From positions 124,001-188,000 of the forward strand of contig NZ_QAOF01000005.1 in NCBI RefSeq assembly GCF_003050745.1: a stretch of 64,000 nt of DNA. Reading direction: 5' to 3'. Shown piece after piece: positions 15,672-24,197 of the stretch; position 1 is the stretch's first letter; each line of letters opens with the position of its first letter. The notes under the pieces were generated by a model. The model was not told where the DNA came from. It did no database searches and saw nothing but the letters and a program-made list of their open reading frames with translations. Both the position numbers and the translations under genes were made by a program. The DNA comes from Sphingomonas sp. PP-CE-3G-477. GTDB taxonomy: Bacteria > Pseudomonadota > Alphaproteobacteria > Sphingomonadales > Sphingomonadaceae.

Positions 15672-16349
15672 ATGATCGACCGCGCGATTGTCCTCACGCT
15701 TCCCATGATGCTCGCCACGCCATCCGCGGCCGCTCCCGCCGCTCATCGATGGCCCGGCGATATCGTGGGCAGGGCGGAGAGTCTCGCTGCCCTCCAGTCG
15801 CTGGAGATCGACCTGCTCACGCGAGACAGCGCGACGTTGGCGCTGGACGACTGGTGCGCGCGCCATCGGATGGCTGCGCCGGGAACCAGGATCGTCGCGG
15901 ATCGCGATACCGCGGCGGTCAAGGCACCGACGGCGGACCAGCGGCGGCGGCTCGGCGTCACCGATCAGGAGCCGATCCGCTATCGAAGGGTGCGGCTGCG
16001 ATGCGGGACCCATGTGCTGTCCGAGGCCGACAACTGGTATGTTCCGTCGCGACTGACCGCGGCGATGAATGCGGCGCTCGATACGAGCAACACGGCGTTC
16101 GGACGCGTGGTGCAGCCGCTCGGGTTTCGACGCCAGACGCTGTCGGCGCGGCTCTTGTGGTCGCCGTTGCCGGACGGCTGGGATAGCGGGGCACCGATCC
16201 CCGCCGGACCGCCGATGCTGCAAATTCCCGACCATGTGATCGAGAACCGGGCGCTTCTCGTCACGGCGGCGGGAACGCCGTTCAGCGAAGTCGTCGAGAC
16301 CTATACCGGCGCCGTGCTCGATTTTCCGCCGCCATCAGCGCACGACTAG
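15672..16349 (+). CDS. secreted protein resembling chorismate lyase/UTRA fold
   Basis: About 225 residues with a cleavable signal peptide (MIDRAIVLTLPMMLATPSAA). The centre, from IRYRRVRLRCGTHVLSEADN through WYVPSRLTAAMNAAL to FGRVVQPLGF, has the layout of the chorismate lyase/UTRA fold: a strand with an Arg, then a PSRLT helix start, then a PLG turn. An exported member of this fold is unusual, since UbiC acts in the cytoplasm. The assignment rests on pattern only and the function is unknown. GGAGGG five to six bases before the ATG at 15672 sets the start. The HerA-like gene ends 84 bases upstream. Confidence 0.6.
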   Translation: MIDRAIVLTLPMMLATPSAAAPAAHRWPGDIVGRAESLAALQSLEIDLLTRDSATLALDDWCARHRMAAPGTRIVADRDTAAVKAPTADQRRRLGVTDQEPIRYRRVRLRCGTHVLSEADNWYVPSRLTAAMNAALDTSNTAFGRVVQPLGFRRQTLSARLLWSPLPDGWDSGAPIPAGPPMLQIPDHVIENRALLVTAAGTPFSEVVETYTGAVLDFPPPSAHD

Positions 16350-16376
16350 GTCCGACGGTCCAGGACCGCGCGTTCG

Positions 16377-17888
16377 CTACCCGCCGACGCGGACTGCCAG
16401 CAACTGCGCCACCTTCGCCTTGAACGCGCGGAGTTTCTCGCCGGACAGCGCGGCCACGCTCGCGAACGAGACCGAGCGCGGATTGATCGCCGCGCCATTC
16501 TTCCACACTTCCCAGTGCAGATGCGGGCCGGTCGACATGCCCGTGGATCCGACATAGCCGATCACCTGGCCGGCGCGCACCCGCGTGCCAGAGCCCACCG
16601 CGATCCGGCTCATATGGCCGTAGCCGCTCGCCATCCCGCCGCCGTGCACGAGCTTGACGAAATTGCCGTAGCCGCCGGTCCGCCCGGCGAACGCGACCAC
16701 GCCGTCGGTCATCGCGTGGATCGGCGAGCCGTAGGGCGCGCCGATATCGAGGCCCTTGTGCATCCGCGTGAAGCCCAGCAGCGGATGCACGCGCAGGCCG
16801 AAGCTTGATGTGATCCGACCTACCACCGGCATCCCCGACACGGCGCGCCGCTCGGTCTGTCCGTTCGCGTCGAACCAGCCGCCGCGGTTGGACTCTTCGT
16901 CGGCGTCGACGTTTGCCGCGTCGGGCGCGAACCGCACGAGTTGCACCTTGCGACGCCCCTGGTCGATGCCGGCGAAGAGGAGGTCGCCGATCCGGGTCTC
17001 GCCGGTCGCGGCACGCTCGCGCTCGACGATCACGTCGAAGCTGTCCGCCGCCGTCACGTCGCGGCCGAGCGAAAGTCGGGTCGAGATCGCCTTGATGAAA
17101 GACTCGACCGCCTTTGCGGGGACGCCGGCGGCGCGCGTGGAGCGGTAAAGGCTGGAGCCGACCAAGCCCTGGATCCGCAGCGGCGTCGAGTCGACCGCGA
17201 TCGGCCTGCGGTTCACGGTCAGTCCGCCCGCACCGCGCGTCAGCGACAGCGCCAGATCGAACCTCGCGCGGACATCGAGCTGTTCCAATGGCCGCGCGAC
17301 GGTGCGGTCCGGCCGGCGCCCGAGGGTGAGCGCGATCCGCGTGCCGGCCGGGATGGCCTTGGGGTCGACCGACTGCGCGACCAGCGCTGCGGCGGCCTCG
17401 GCATCGCTTCGACCGACGCCCGCGCGCATCAGCGCCCGGTCGAACGCATCGCCCTGGCCCAGCGTCGCGGACAGTTCGAGCGTCGGGCGTTCGGGGGCGT
17501 CCGCGAGCGGTGCGACGAGATCGTTCGCCGCCATCCGCCGCCCGGTGGTCGCGCCCTGGGCAAGCGGCGCGATGCCCTGCGCACGCGTCTCTTCCCACTC
17601 GGCACCGGCAAGCGGCGATGGCACCGCACCGACCAGTGGCCTGAAATTCGGTGCGAGCGCCCAGGTCGCGGCGCACAAGGCGGTGCATGTCGCAAGCCCG
17701 CGCCACCAGTCGAGGCTGCCGATGCGGTGGCCGAGATCGGGCACCCAGTCGATCCGCGCGGCATGATCGCGCAGAACGTCGACGGGAGAGGGCGCGCGAG
17801 CAGCGGCAGGCGGCGAAAGCGCGCGGCCGAATGCCGGGCTCGCCGTGCCGCCGGCCAGTTCGAAGCCTTGATCGTTACGAAGATACAC
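16377..17888 (-). CDS. M23 family metallopeptidase, membrane-anchored
   Basis: Cell-wall endopeptidase of about 503 residues acting in the periplasm on peptidoglycan cross-links. One membrane span near residue 60 (LATCTALCAATWALAP) anchors it. A middle region of OapA/LysM-like character (about 120-330) precedes the C-terminal peptidase domain (about 370-480). The zinc ligands are visible: the His and Asp in HKGLDIGAPYGSPI, and the HxH in PHLHWEVW. The frame is open to 18179, but the conserved N-terminus begins VYLRNDQGFELAGG, so the GTG at 17888 is preferred. It is divergent from the Suv3-like helicase across about 200 bases. Confidence 0.85.
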   Translation of the reverse strand: MYLRNDQGFELAGGTASPAFGRALSPPAAARAPSPVDVLRDHAARIDWVPDLGHRIGSLDWWRGLATCTALCAATWALAPNFRPLVGAVPSPLAGAEWEETRAQGIAPLAQGATTGRRMAANDLVAPLADAPERPTLELSATLGQGDAFDRALMRAGVGRSDAEAAAALVAQSVDPKAIPAGTRIALTLGRRPDRTVARPLEQLDVRARFDLALSLTRGAGGLTVNRRPIAVDSTPLRIQGLVGSSLYRSTRAAGVPAKAVESFIKAISTRLSLGRDVTAADSFDVIVERERAATGETRIGDLLFAGIDQGRRKVQLVRFAPDAANVDADEESNRGGWFDANGQTERRAVSGMPVVGRITSSFGLRVHPLLGFTRMHKGLDIGAPYGSPIHAMTDGVVAFAGRTGGYGNFVKLVHGGGMASGYGHMSRIAVGSGTRVRAGQVIGYVGSTGMSTGPHLHWEVWKNGAAINPRSVSFASVAALSGEKLRAFKAKVAQLLAVRVGG

Positions 17889-18086
17889 GCAGGCCCGCCC
17901 CGATGTTGCCGTTCCCCCGGCGCTCAAGGCGTCGTTGTGGTCGATACATGCTAAAGTCAAATTAACCGATGTGTGCGCACGACCAAGTTTGCGGCGAGAT
18001 GGGGCTGCACGGGGGCAGGACGTAATCTGCAAGGAAACTCTGCGCAGGTCATTGCGCACGCAGACTTTACCCCCGATGTTGCTGGA

Positions 18087-20579
18087 ATGAACGACGGCGC
18101 GAACGACGGGATCACGGCGGTTCTCGGCCCGACCAACACCGGCAAGACGCACCTCGCGATCGAGCGGATGTGCGCGCATTCAAGCGGCATGATCGGCTTT
18201 CCTCTGCGATTGCTGGCGCGCGAGGTCTATGACCGCGTGGTGGCGATCAAGGGCGCGAACCGGGTCGCGCTGGTCACCGGCGAAGAGAAGATCGTGCCGC
18301 CCGATGCGCGCTGGTTCCTGTGTACCGCCGAGTCGATGCCCGACCGCGACGTCGCCTTCGTCGGTATCGACGAAGCGCAACTCGGTGCCGATCCGGAACG
18401 CGGCCACGTCTTCACCGACCGGCTGCTGCGCGCCCGCGGGCGTGAGGAGACGATGATCCTCGGCTCCGAGGCGTTGCGGCCTATGATCAAGAAGCTCGTT
18501 CCCGGTGCGGAAATCGTCAACCGGCCACGCTTCTCGACACTGACCTATGCCGGCGCGAAGAAGATCAGCCGGCTGCCCAAGCGATCGGCGATCGTCGCGT
18601 TCTCTGCGGAGGAGGTCTACGCGGTTGCCGAGATGTTACGACGCCTGCGCGGCGGTGCGGCGGTCGTGATGGGGGCGCTGTCGCCGCGTACCCGTAACGC
18701 ACAGGTCGCGATGTTCCAGGCGGGCGAAGTCGATTATCTGGTCGCGACCGATGCAATCGGCATGGGGCTCAACATGGACGTCGCGCATGTCGCGTTCGCC
18801 AGCCTCAACAAGTTCGACGGCAAGCGCCAGCGGCGCCTGACGGTGGCCGAGATGGCGCAGATCGCGGGGCGTGCGGGGCGTCACCAGCGCGACGGCACGT
18901 TCGGCGCGCTGTCCGACGATGGCCCGGGCGCGTTCCTCCCCGACGAAGTGCTGGCGATCGAAGAGCACCGGTTTCCGCGACTCGAGAACCTCTATTGGCG
19001 GCAGGGCGAGCCCGATTTCACAAGCATCGATGCGCTGGTCGCGAGCCTGGAAGCGCGACCGCCCGCTGGCGTTTTGCGCGCTGCGCCGCAAGCTCTCGAT
19101 CTGGGGGTATTGAAGCGGCTGGCGGAGGAAGGCTGGGTCCGCGAACGCGCACGGCACCCTGCGATGGTCGCGCGCCTGTGGGCGGCTTGTGGCGTGCCTG
19201 ATTTCCGCAAAGTCGGCCTCGATCCGCATGCGCGTTTCGTATCGCGGCTGTTCGGGCATCTGAGCGAAGGCCGCGGGCATATCCCGCACCAGTGGTTCGC
19301 CGACGAGATCGCGCGGCTCGATACGGTGGCGGGTGACGTGCCGGTGATCGCGGGGCGGATCGCGGCGACGCGGATCTGGGCGTATATCGCGCAGCGCGCC
19401 GACTGGCTGGCCGAGCCCACGCTCTGGGCGGCGCGGACTGCGGCGCTTGAGGAGCGCCTGTCGGATGCGCTGCACGCCAGCCTGACGCAGCGGTTCGTCG
19501 ACAAGCGCACGACGGCGCTGATGCGCCAGATCGGTGCAGATGCGGGTGCGTTGCCGGTGGTGATCGGGCCTGAGGGCGAGGTGATGGTCGAGGATCATCC
19601 GATCGGTCGGCTTGACGGGTTCCGCTTTACCGTCGCGGCGGACGCGCGGGCGAGCGACAAGCGGCTGTTGCTTGCGGCGGCGGAAAAACGGCTGACCGGC
19701 GAGCGGTCGCGGCGCGGGCAATCGCTGGTCGATGCGCCGGACGTCGATATCGCGCTCGACGACGTTGCGCAGGTCGTCTGGGCTGGGCATCCGGTCGCCA
19801 AGCTTGGCGCAGGGCCGTCGTTCGCGCGGCCGAAGCTGATCCTAGACCGGTCGCTCGACTGCCTCGACAAGCCTGCGCGGGAGCGAATCGAGGCGCGGCT
19901 GGCGCTGTGGCTCGCGGGGATGCTCAAGCGGCGGATCGCGGTGCTGGTCCACCTTGCCGAATTGAGCCGCGATCCGAATGCGACGCCCGCGTTGCGCGCG
20001 GTAGCGAGCGCGATCGAGGAGGCCGGCGGGATCCTGCCGCGGTTGCCGATGCGGCTGGCGCTCGACGCGATCGATCCTGACGAGCGCAAGCGTTTGCGCA
20101 AGATCGGGATTACGGTCGGTGCGCTCGACCTGTTCGATGCGCGGTTGCTCAAGCCCGAGTCGGCGCGCTGGCGGCGCATCCTCGCAGCAGCCCGCGGTAC
20201 GACGATCGCCGCCCCGCGCGATGGCGCGACGGTATTGGCGCGTGGCAGCGAGGGGGCGGTTCTGGAGGCAGGGTTCCGTCCGCTCGGACTCCAGGCGGTC
20301 CGGATCGACCTGATCGAGCGCATCGCGCGGGCCGCGCACGACTCGCGGCAGGGGCGCACGCCGTTCGCGCCCGATCCTGCGCTGGCGACGTCGATCGGCG
20401 TCGATCCCGCGTCGCTGGAGCGGTTGATGGCCGAACTCGGGTTCAAGGCGCTGGCGGGGGACGCGCCGCGCTGGGTCTGGCGCGGTCGTCCGCCTGCTCG
20501 CCCCGCGGCGCCGACGCCAATCGATCCGTCGCGGCAGAATGCGTTTGCCGGGCTGGCTGCACTGGTTCGCCATGGTTGA
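18087..20579 (+). CDS. Suv3-like ATP-dependent RNA helicase
   Basis: An 830-residue superfamily 2 helicase. Motif I is GPTNTGKTHLA near residue 15, motif II is DEAQ near 95, and motif VI is found in QIAGRAGRHQRDG near 270. A long C-terminal part contains a Suv3 C1-like region and Arg-rich segments. Relatives are the mitochondrial degradosome helicase SUPV3L1 and its alphaproteobacterial homologues, thought to act in RNA turnover. The ATG at 18087 starts just before the P-loop, as in relatives; the frame is open further upstream without protein-like sequence. The Hsp15-like gene follows 7 bases later and the two look translationally coupled. Confidence 0.85.
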   Translation: MNDGANDGITAVLGPTNTGKTHLAIERMCAHSSGMIGFPLRLLAREVYDRVVAIKGANRVALVTGEEKIVPPDARWFLCTAESMPDRDVAFVGIDEAQLGADPERGHVFTDRLLRARGREETMILGSEALRPMIKKLVPGAEIVNRPRFSTLTYAGAKKISRLPKRSAIVAFSAEEVYAVAEMLRRLRGGAAVVMGALSPRTRNAQVAMFQAGEVDYLVATDAIGMGLNMDVAHVAFASLNKFDGKRQRRLTVAEMAQIAGRAGRHQRDGTFGALSDDGPGAFLPDEVLAIEEHRFPRLENLYWRQGEPDFTSIDALVASLEARPPAGVLRAAPQALDLGVLKRLAEEGWVRERARHPAMVARLWAACGVPDFRKVGLDPHARFVSRLFGHLSEGRGHIPHQWFADEIARLDTVAGDVPVIAGRIAATRIWAYIAQRADWLAEPTLWAARTAALEERLSDALHASLTQRFVDKRTTALMRQIGADAGALPVVIGPEGEVMVEDHPIGRLDGFRFTVAADARASDKRLLLAAAEKRLTGERSRRGQSLVDAPDVDIALDDVAQVVWAGHPVAKLGAGPSFARPKLILDRSLDCLDKPARERIEARLALWLAGMLKRRIAVLVHLAELSRDPNATPALRAVASAIEEAGGILPRLPMRLALDAIDPDERKRLRKIGITVGALDLFDARLLKPESARWRRILAAARGTTIAAPRDGATVLARGSEGAVLEAGFRPLGLQAVRIDLIERIARAAHDSRQGRTPFAPDPALATSIGVDPASLERLMAELGFKALAGDAPRWVWRGRPPARPAAPTPIDPSRQNAFAGLAALVRHG

Positions 20580-20586
20580 AGGCGCG

Positions 20587-20880
20587 ATGCGGATCGATCG
20601 GTTCCTGTGGTTCGTGCGGCTCGCCAAGACCCGCAGCGCCGCGCAGGCGATCGCCGAGCGGGGGCATCTGCGGATCGACGGGCGCCCGATCGATCGCGCG
20701 CATTGCCCGGTGCGGGTGGGGAATGTGCTGACGTTTGCAGTGGCCGATCAGGTTCGGGTGATCCGGGTCGAGGCGCTGCCGGTCAGGCGAGGGCCGGCCC
20801 CCGAGGCTCAAGGATGCTATCAGGATTTGATTGCGGGGAAGACGCCGGCCGGTACCGTCCGCGATCCTGCTTCCGAGTGA
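20587..20880 (+). CDS. S4-domain RNA-binding protein (Hsp15-like)
   Basis: About 97 residues, with the S4 RNA-binding domain at the N-terminus (MRIDRFLWFVRLAKTRSAAQ, then IAERGHLRIDGRPI). Hsp15 rescues stalled 50S subunits that carry peptidyl-tRNA; this protein has the family's size and layout with a short charged tail. An AAGG stands five bases before the ATG at 20587. An alternative ATG at 20572 overlaps the helicase stop. Its place directly after a Suv3-like RNA helicase is conserved in Sphingomonadales as far as I know and suggests a shared role in RNA handling. Confidence 0.8.
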   Translation: MRIDRFLWFVRLAKTRSAAQAIAERGHLRIDGRPIDRAHCPVRVGNVLTFAVADQVRVIRVEALPVRRGPAPEAQGCYQDLIAGKTPAGTVRDPASE

Positions 20881-20907
20881 CCGATGAGGCTCGACACGAG
20901 CGATCGC

Positions 20908-20988
20908 CGTCATCCTGACGAACGTCAGGACCCAGAGCCACGAGACGCTGCCCTTGGTATCCTGGGTACTGACTTCGTCAGGATGACG
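20908..20988. repeat. REP-like palindromic element
   Basis: Arms CGTCATCCTGACGAA (20908-20922) and TTCGTCAGGATGACG (20974-20988) are perfect 15-base reverse complements. Between them lie CAGGACCCAGAGCC and further short dyads. This type of element is dispersed in Sphingomonas intergenic regions. It lies between the Hsp15-like gene and fdxA and may act as an RNA 3' end. Confidence 0.75.
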
Positions 20989-21134
20989 TAAAGGGGTTGG
21001 GCAGTGTGGGATCAAGCCACGACAAAGCCTGATAACGTCTCGCAGAAGGCTTGCTATGATTGACGCGACCGACCAGCGCGCATAGTCGCTGGCGCGTTCG
21101 TCGCCGGAAAGGAATCCGGCCCAGGAGTTCTGCA

Positions 21135-21476
21135 ATGACCTACGTCGTCACCGATGCCTGCATCCGCTGCAAGTACATGGACTGCGTGGAAGTGTGCCCG
21201 GTCGACTGCTTCTACGAAGGCGAGAACATGCTAGTGATCAATCCCAGCGAGTGCATCGATTGCGGCGTGTGCGAACCCGAATGCCCCGCCGAAGCGATCC
21301 TGCCCGACACCGAGAGCGGGCTGGAGCAGTGGCTCGAGCTCAATACGACGTTCTCGGCGCAATGGCCCAACGTCACGCGCAACGACAACCAGACGCCGCC
21401 GGATGCCGACGCCATGAAGGGCGTCGAGGGCAAGTTCGACAAGTATTTCTCCCCGGAGCCGGGCGCTGGCGACTGA
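21135..21476 (+). CDS. fdxA: 7Fe ferredoxin FdxA
   Basis: A 113-residue electron carrier with one [3Fe-4S] and one [4Fe-4S] cluster. The N-terminal half carries the ligands in [17 protein letters not shown] and [13 protein letters not shown] Cys-free tail of about 50 residues ([16 protein letters not shown]) is typical of the proteobacterial FdxA type. AGGAG at 21123-21127 sets the ATG at 21135. The CarD gene follows on the same strand about 200 bases on. Pairing of fdxA with CarD downstream is frequent in alphaproteobacteria. Confidence 0.92.
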   Translation: MTYVVTDACIRCKYMDCVEVCPVDCFYEGENMLVINPSECIDCGVCEPECPAEAILPDTESGLEQWLELNTTFSAQWPNVTRNDNQTPPDADAMKGVEGKFDKYFSPEPGAGD

Positions 21477-21682
21477 TTGATCGCTGTTAGGTCAAGCCGT
21501 CTGCCATGTGCGGCGTACGTGCGGCTGGTAATTTTGTTGCAAAGCTGCTACTCACGTCTGCGACGGGCGTGACGACGGAAGTCGTGCGCCTGGCGTGAGT
21601 TAGACCTATCCCTCCCCCGATGCAGCAGCGACGAGTCCTTCGTCGAGGCGTCGCGGCGAGGCCTGATCCGGAAAGGCCCCAA

Positions 21683-22216
21683 ATGGCTGCCAAGGCACTG
21701 TCCTTCGATGTCGGTGATTTCGTCGTTTATCCCAAGCACGGGGTCGGCCGTGTGATCGAGCTCCAGCGCTCGGAAATCGCCGGCATGACACTGGAACTCT
21801 ACGTCCTCCGGTTCGAGAAGGAGCGCATGACGCTCCGCGTGCCGACCAACAAGGCCGAAAGCGTCGGCATGCGCAAGCTGTCGTCCGACAAGACGATGCG
21901 CGAGGCGATGGATACGCTCAAGGGCAAGCCCAAGGTCAAGCGCACCATGTGGTCGCGCCGTGCGCAGGAATATGAAGCGAAGATCAACTCGGGCGACCTC
22001 GTGTCGATCGCCGAAGTGGTCCGCGATCTGTTCCGTGCCGACGACCAGCCCGAGCAGAGCTATTCCGAGCGCCAGATCTTCGAAGGCGCGACCAGCCGCC
22101 TCGCGCGCGAACTGGCGGCGATGGAAGAGCTCGACGAGCCCAAGGCGCAGGAGAAGATCCTCGACATCCTCCGCGCCGCGGCGGCGATCTACAACAAGGA
22201 CAAGGTGCCGGCGTAA
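21683..22216 (+). CDS. CarD-family transcriptional regulator
   Basis: A 177-residue RNA-polymerase-binding regulator. The N-terminal RNAP-interaction domain (about 8-70; FDVGDFVVYPKHGVGRVIEL) resembles the RID of Mfd and CarD. The C-terminal helical domain (about 75-170; MWSRRAQEYEAKINSGDL, and VVRDLFRA) contacts promoter DNA at the upstream edge of the bubble. Family members stabilise open complexes and affect rRNA and stress promoters. The frame opens at 21620, but the ATG at 21683 (MAAKALSFD) matches the family start. An intrinsic terminator follows about 25 bases after the stop. Confidence 0.9.
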   Translation: MAAKALSFDVGDFVVYPKHGVGRVIELQRSEIAGMTLELYVLRFEKERMTLRVPTNKAESVGMRKLSSDKTMREAMDTLKGKPKVKRTMWSRRAQEYEAKINSGDLVSIAEVVRDLFRADDQPEQSYSERQIFEGATSRLARELAAMEELDEPKAQEKILDILRAAAAIYNKDKVPA

Positions 22217-22241
22217 CGCTTGGTTCCTTGATGCGACGAAG

Positions 22242-22268
22242 GGGCGGTCCTGTGGGGCCGCCCTTTTT
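22242..22268 (+). terminator. intrinsic terminator of the CarD gene
   Basis: GGGCGG (22242-22247) pairs with CCGCCC (22258-22263) and is followed by TTTTT. It lies 25 bases after the CarD stop codon. Confidence 0.85.
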
Positions 22269-22273
22269 CGTTT

Positions 22274-22588
22274 TAGGGATCGGCCAATCACCCCCTCATG
22301 GCGCGGGAAGATTGCAGGGCGACCCGAGGGCTTCTCGCCTGCTATCCCGACCTTTGCTAGGTACGTGCAAGTATAGTGCGAGGTAATACTGGCTTGCGGC
22401 GCTTTCCTGAACGTAACCTTGCTACAGGGAAAGAAAATGATCGGCAGGATCGTTACGCCCGAAATCCAGTCGTAGATGCCGGCGCGAACTACTCTCGCCG
22501 CACGGAGCGAACGTCTCGCCGGATATCGATTGTTATTCGGCCGGCTCTCCGCTGACTGACGCCATCCATGTTTGGAAAGGTTAAGTCT
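22274..22588. other. intergenic region upstream of lipoprotein gene, possible tiny leader ORF
   Basis: No ordinary gene. A 12-codon frame MIGRIVTPEIQS (22437-22475) has AGGGAAAG seven bases before its ATG and could be a leader peptide. The rest presumably holds the promoter of the following lipoprotein gene. Confidence 0.3.
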
Positions 22589-22900
22589 ATGCGTACGAAT
22601 CTCCCGAAATACCCGACGGTTGCCCTGATCCTCATCGCCGGTATCGGCCTTAGCGGCTGCGCCACGAAGGGCTTCGTCCGCGAGCAGATCGCCGTGGTCA
22701 ACACGCGCATCGATGGCCTCGACGGTCAGTTGCGCACGGTCGAGGGTACGTCCGGCCAGGCACTCGCCCAGGCTCAGGCCGCTGCCGGCCAGTCGCAGCA
22801 GAACGGCCAGCGCATCGATCAGCTGACCGGCCGCGTCGACGATATCGACCAGCAGGTCCAGCAGCAGGCGAAGCAGCGCCAGCGCAAGCCGCGCGGCTAA
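22589..22900 (+). CDS. small coiled-coil lipoprotein
   Basis: A 103-residue outer-membrane-type lipoprotein. The signal peptide ends in the lipobox LSGC (Cys near residue 24), giving a mature N-terminus CATKGFVREQ. The mature part is helical with heptad-like spacing (VNTRIDGLDGQLRTVEGT, IDQLTGRVDDIDQQVQQQ) and a basic tail (KQRQRKPRG), in the style of Lpp or of OmpA-linked spacer proteins. GGAAAGG stands just before the ATG at 22589; an in-frame ATG at 22568 lies upstream of it. It is followed by an L,D-transpeptidase gene, which fits a role at the peptidoglycan. Confidence 0.75.
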   Translation: MRTNLPKYPTVALILIAGIGLSGCATKGFVREQIAVVNTRIDGLDGQLRTVEGTSGQALAQAQAAAGQSQQNGQRIDQLTGRVDDIDQQVQQQAKQRQRKPRG

Positions 22901-22918
22901 ACCGATCTTCGCACGCGC

Positions 22919-23740
22919 TTGCATCGACGGACGGCCCTGTTGGACACGCCCATCTTGATCCCGGGCATCTGGTCCACGGGGCTGTTCCGTCGCGTTTGCC
23001 GTACGGCCGCGGTCGCCGCGCTGACGCTGGCGCTGGTTGCCCCAGCGTCGGCGGCTCCGACGAAGGCCGCTCCGGCGAAGGCTACGCCGGGTGCGGCCAA
23101 GGCGCGCAAGGCCAAGGCTCCAGCGCGGTCACGGACCAAGGCCAAGGCCGCGGTGGTGGCGCCGTTGGTGCTCCCCCCGCAGTCCGAGCCGGCGAGCCGC
23201 ATGCTCGCGTGGATCACGGCCGAACACGACAATAAGGGCCTGCCCTATGTCGTGATCGACAAGCAGGCCGCCTCGCTGCTGCTGTTCAGCGCGAAGGGCG
23301 AGTTTCTCGGCCAGACGCCCGTGCTGCTTGGCGTCGGCATCGGCGATGACTCGTCGCCAGGGGTCGGCGCGAAGAACCTTGCCGATATCGGTCCCGCCGA
23401 GCGGACCACGCCGGCCGGTCGGTTCGTCAGTAAATTCGGGCGCGCCTTTGGTCGCCAGCGCGTCATCTGGGTGGATTACGCCAATTCGGTCGCGCTGCAT
23501 GCGGTGATCACCACGCACAAGAGCGAGCACCGCGTCGAGCGGCTGCTGTCGCCGACGCCCGACGACAACCGCATCAGCTTCGGCTGCATCAACGTCGGCA
23601 CCAAATTCTACGCACGGACGCTCAGCCCGCAGTTCCAGAAGAAGGGCGGGGTGGTCTATATCCTGCCCGACACCAAATCGCTCGACGATGTATTCCCGCG
23701 CGTGCGCCTGCTGCCCTATGTAAGCGCTGCGACCGGCTGA
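22919..23740 (+). CDS. L,D-transpeptidase (YkuD domain)
   Basis: Exported enzyme of up to 273 residues that forms 3-3 peptidoglycan cross-links or anchors lipoproteins. The N-terminal export signal (VCRTAAVAALTLALVAPASA) is followed by an Ala/Lys-rich linker and the YkuD catalytic domain (about 105-260). The catalytic motif is seen as HAVITTH followed by ISFGCINVGTKF, with Cys as nucleophile. No ATG is available in the proper place: the frame starts with TTG at 22919 or at another TTG/GTG soon after, so the exact N-terminus is uncertain. It lies 18 bases behind the coiled-coil lipoprotein gene and may attach that lipoprotein to the wall. Confidence 0.8.
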   Translation: MHRRTALLDTPILIPGIWSTGLFRRVCRTAAVAALTLALVAPASAAPTKAAPAKATPGAAKARKAKAPARSRTKAKAAVVAPLVLPPQSEPASRMLAWITAEHDNKGLPYVVIDKQAASLLLFSAKGEFLGQTPVLLGVGIGDDSSPGVGAKNLADIGPAERTTPAGRFVSKFGRAFGRQRVIWVDYANSVALHAVITTHKSEHRVERLLSPTPDDNRISFGCINVGTKFYARTLSPQFQKKGGVVYILPDTKSLDDVFPRVRLLPYVSAATG

Positions 23741-23764
23741 AATGCCGGTTCTTGCGAAGGGACT

Positions 23765-24106
23765 ATGATGATCTTGCTGATGCTTGCCACTCTCGCTGCG
23801 GCCGATCGAACGCCGGATCGACCAGTGGTGGTGAGTTCGCTCACGACCCAGCAACTCCTGGAATTCTGCGAAGGCAAGGATAGCGATCCTTCCGCCAATT
23901 TCTGCACCGGCTACATTCTCGGCGAATTCGACGCGCTGTCGCTGTCGGGCGATATCTGCCCGCTCCCGGCCCGCGCCTCGAACGTCAAGGTGGCCGCTAC
24001 CGTTCGAAAGTATCTGCACGCGCGTGCCAAGAAGACGGGGACCGGCGCGCCATCTTTCGTCGTGCGCGATGCGCTGCGCGACGCCTACCCGTGCAAGCGT
24101 GGCTAG
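23765..24106 (+). CDS. Rap1a/Tai-like small secreted protein
   Basis: A 113-residue protein with a short hydrophobic start (MMILLMLATLAAA). The body contains LLEFCEGKD, NFCTGYILGEFDALS and DAYPCKRG. The Cys pattern and the FCxGYIxG motif match the Rap1a/Tai family, founded on immunity proteins of type VI amidase effectors but mostly made of orphan periplasmic proteins. No effector gene is adjacent, so an immunity role is not shown. It follows the L,D-transpeptidase by 24 bases, so a link with wall metabolism is possible. Confidence 0.65.
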   Translation: MMILLMLATLAAADRTPDRPVVVSSLTTQQLLEFCEGKDSDPSANFCTGYILGEFDALSLSGDICPLPARASNVKVAATVRKYLHARAKKTGTGAPSFVVRDALRDAYPCKRG

Positions 24107-24197
24107 CAGGTCAGGTCCCGACGAGCGGCCTCGCATGAATTAGCCTTGCGGCATTCCGCATCAGGTGTATTGTTCGCGCAACACACAGGAGGATGCG

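Noticed and set aside
23765..24106. Type VI immunity protein
   Set aside because: Rap1a/Tai similarity is present, but no amidase effector or type VI gene lies nearby.
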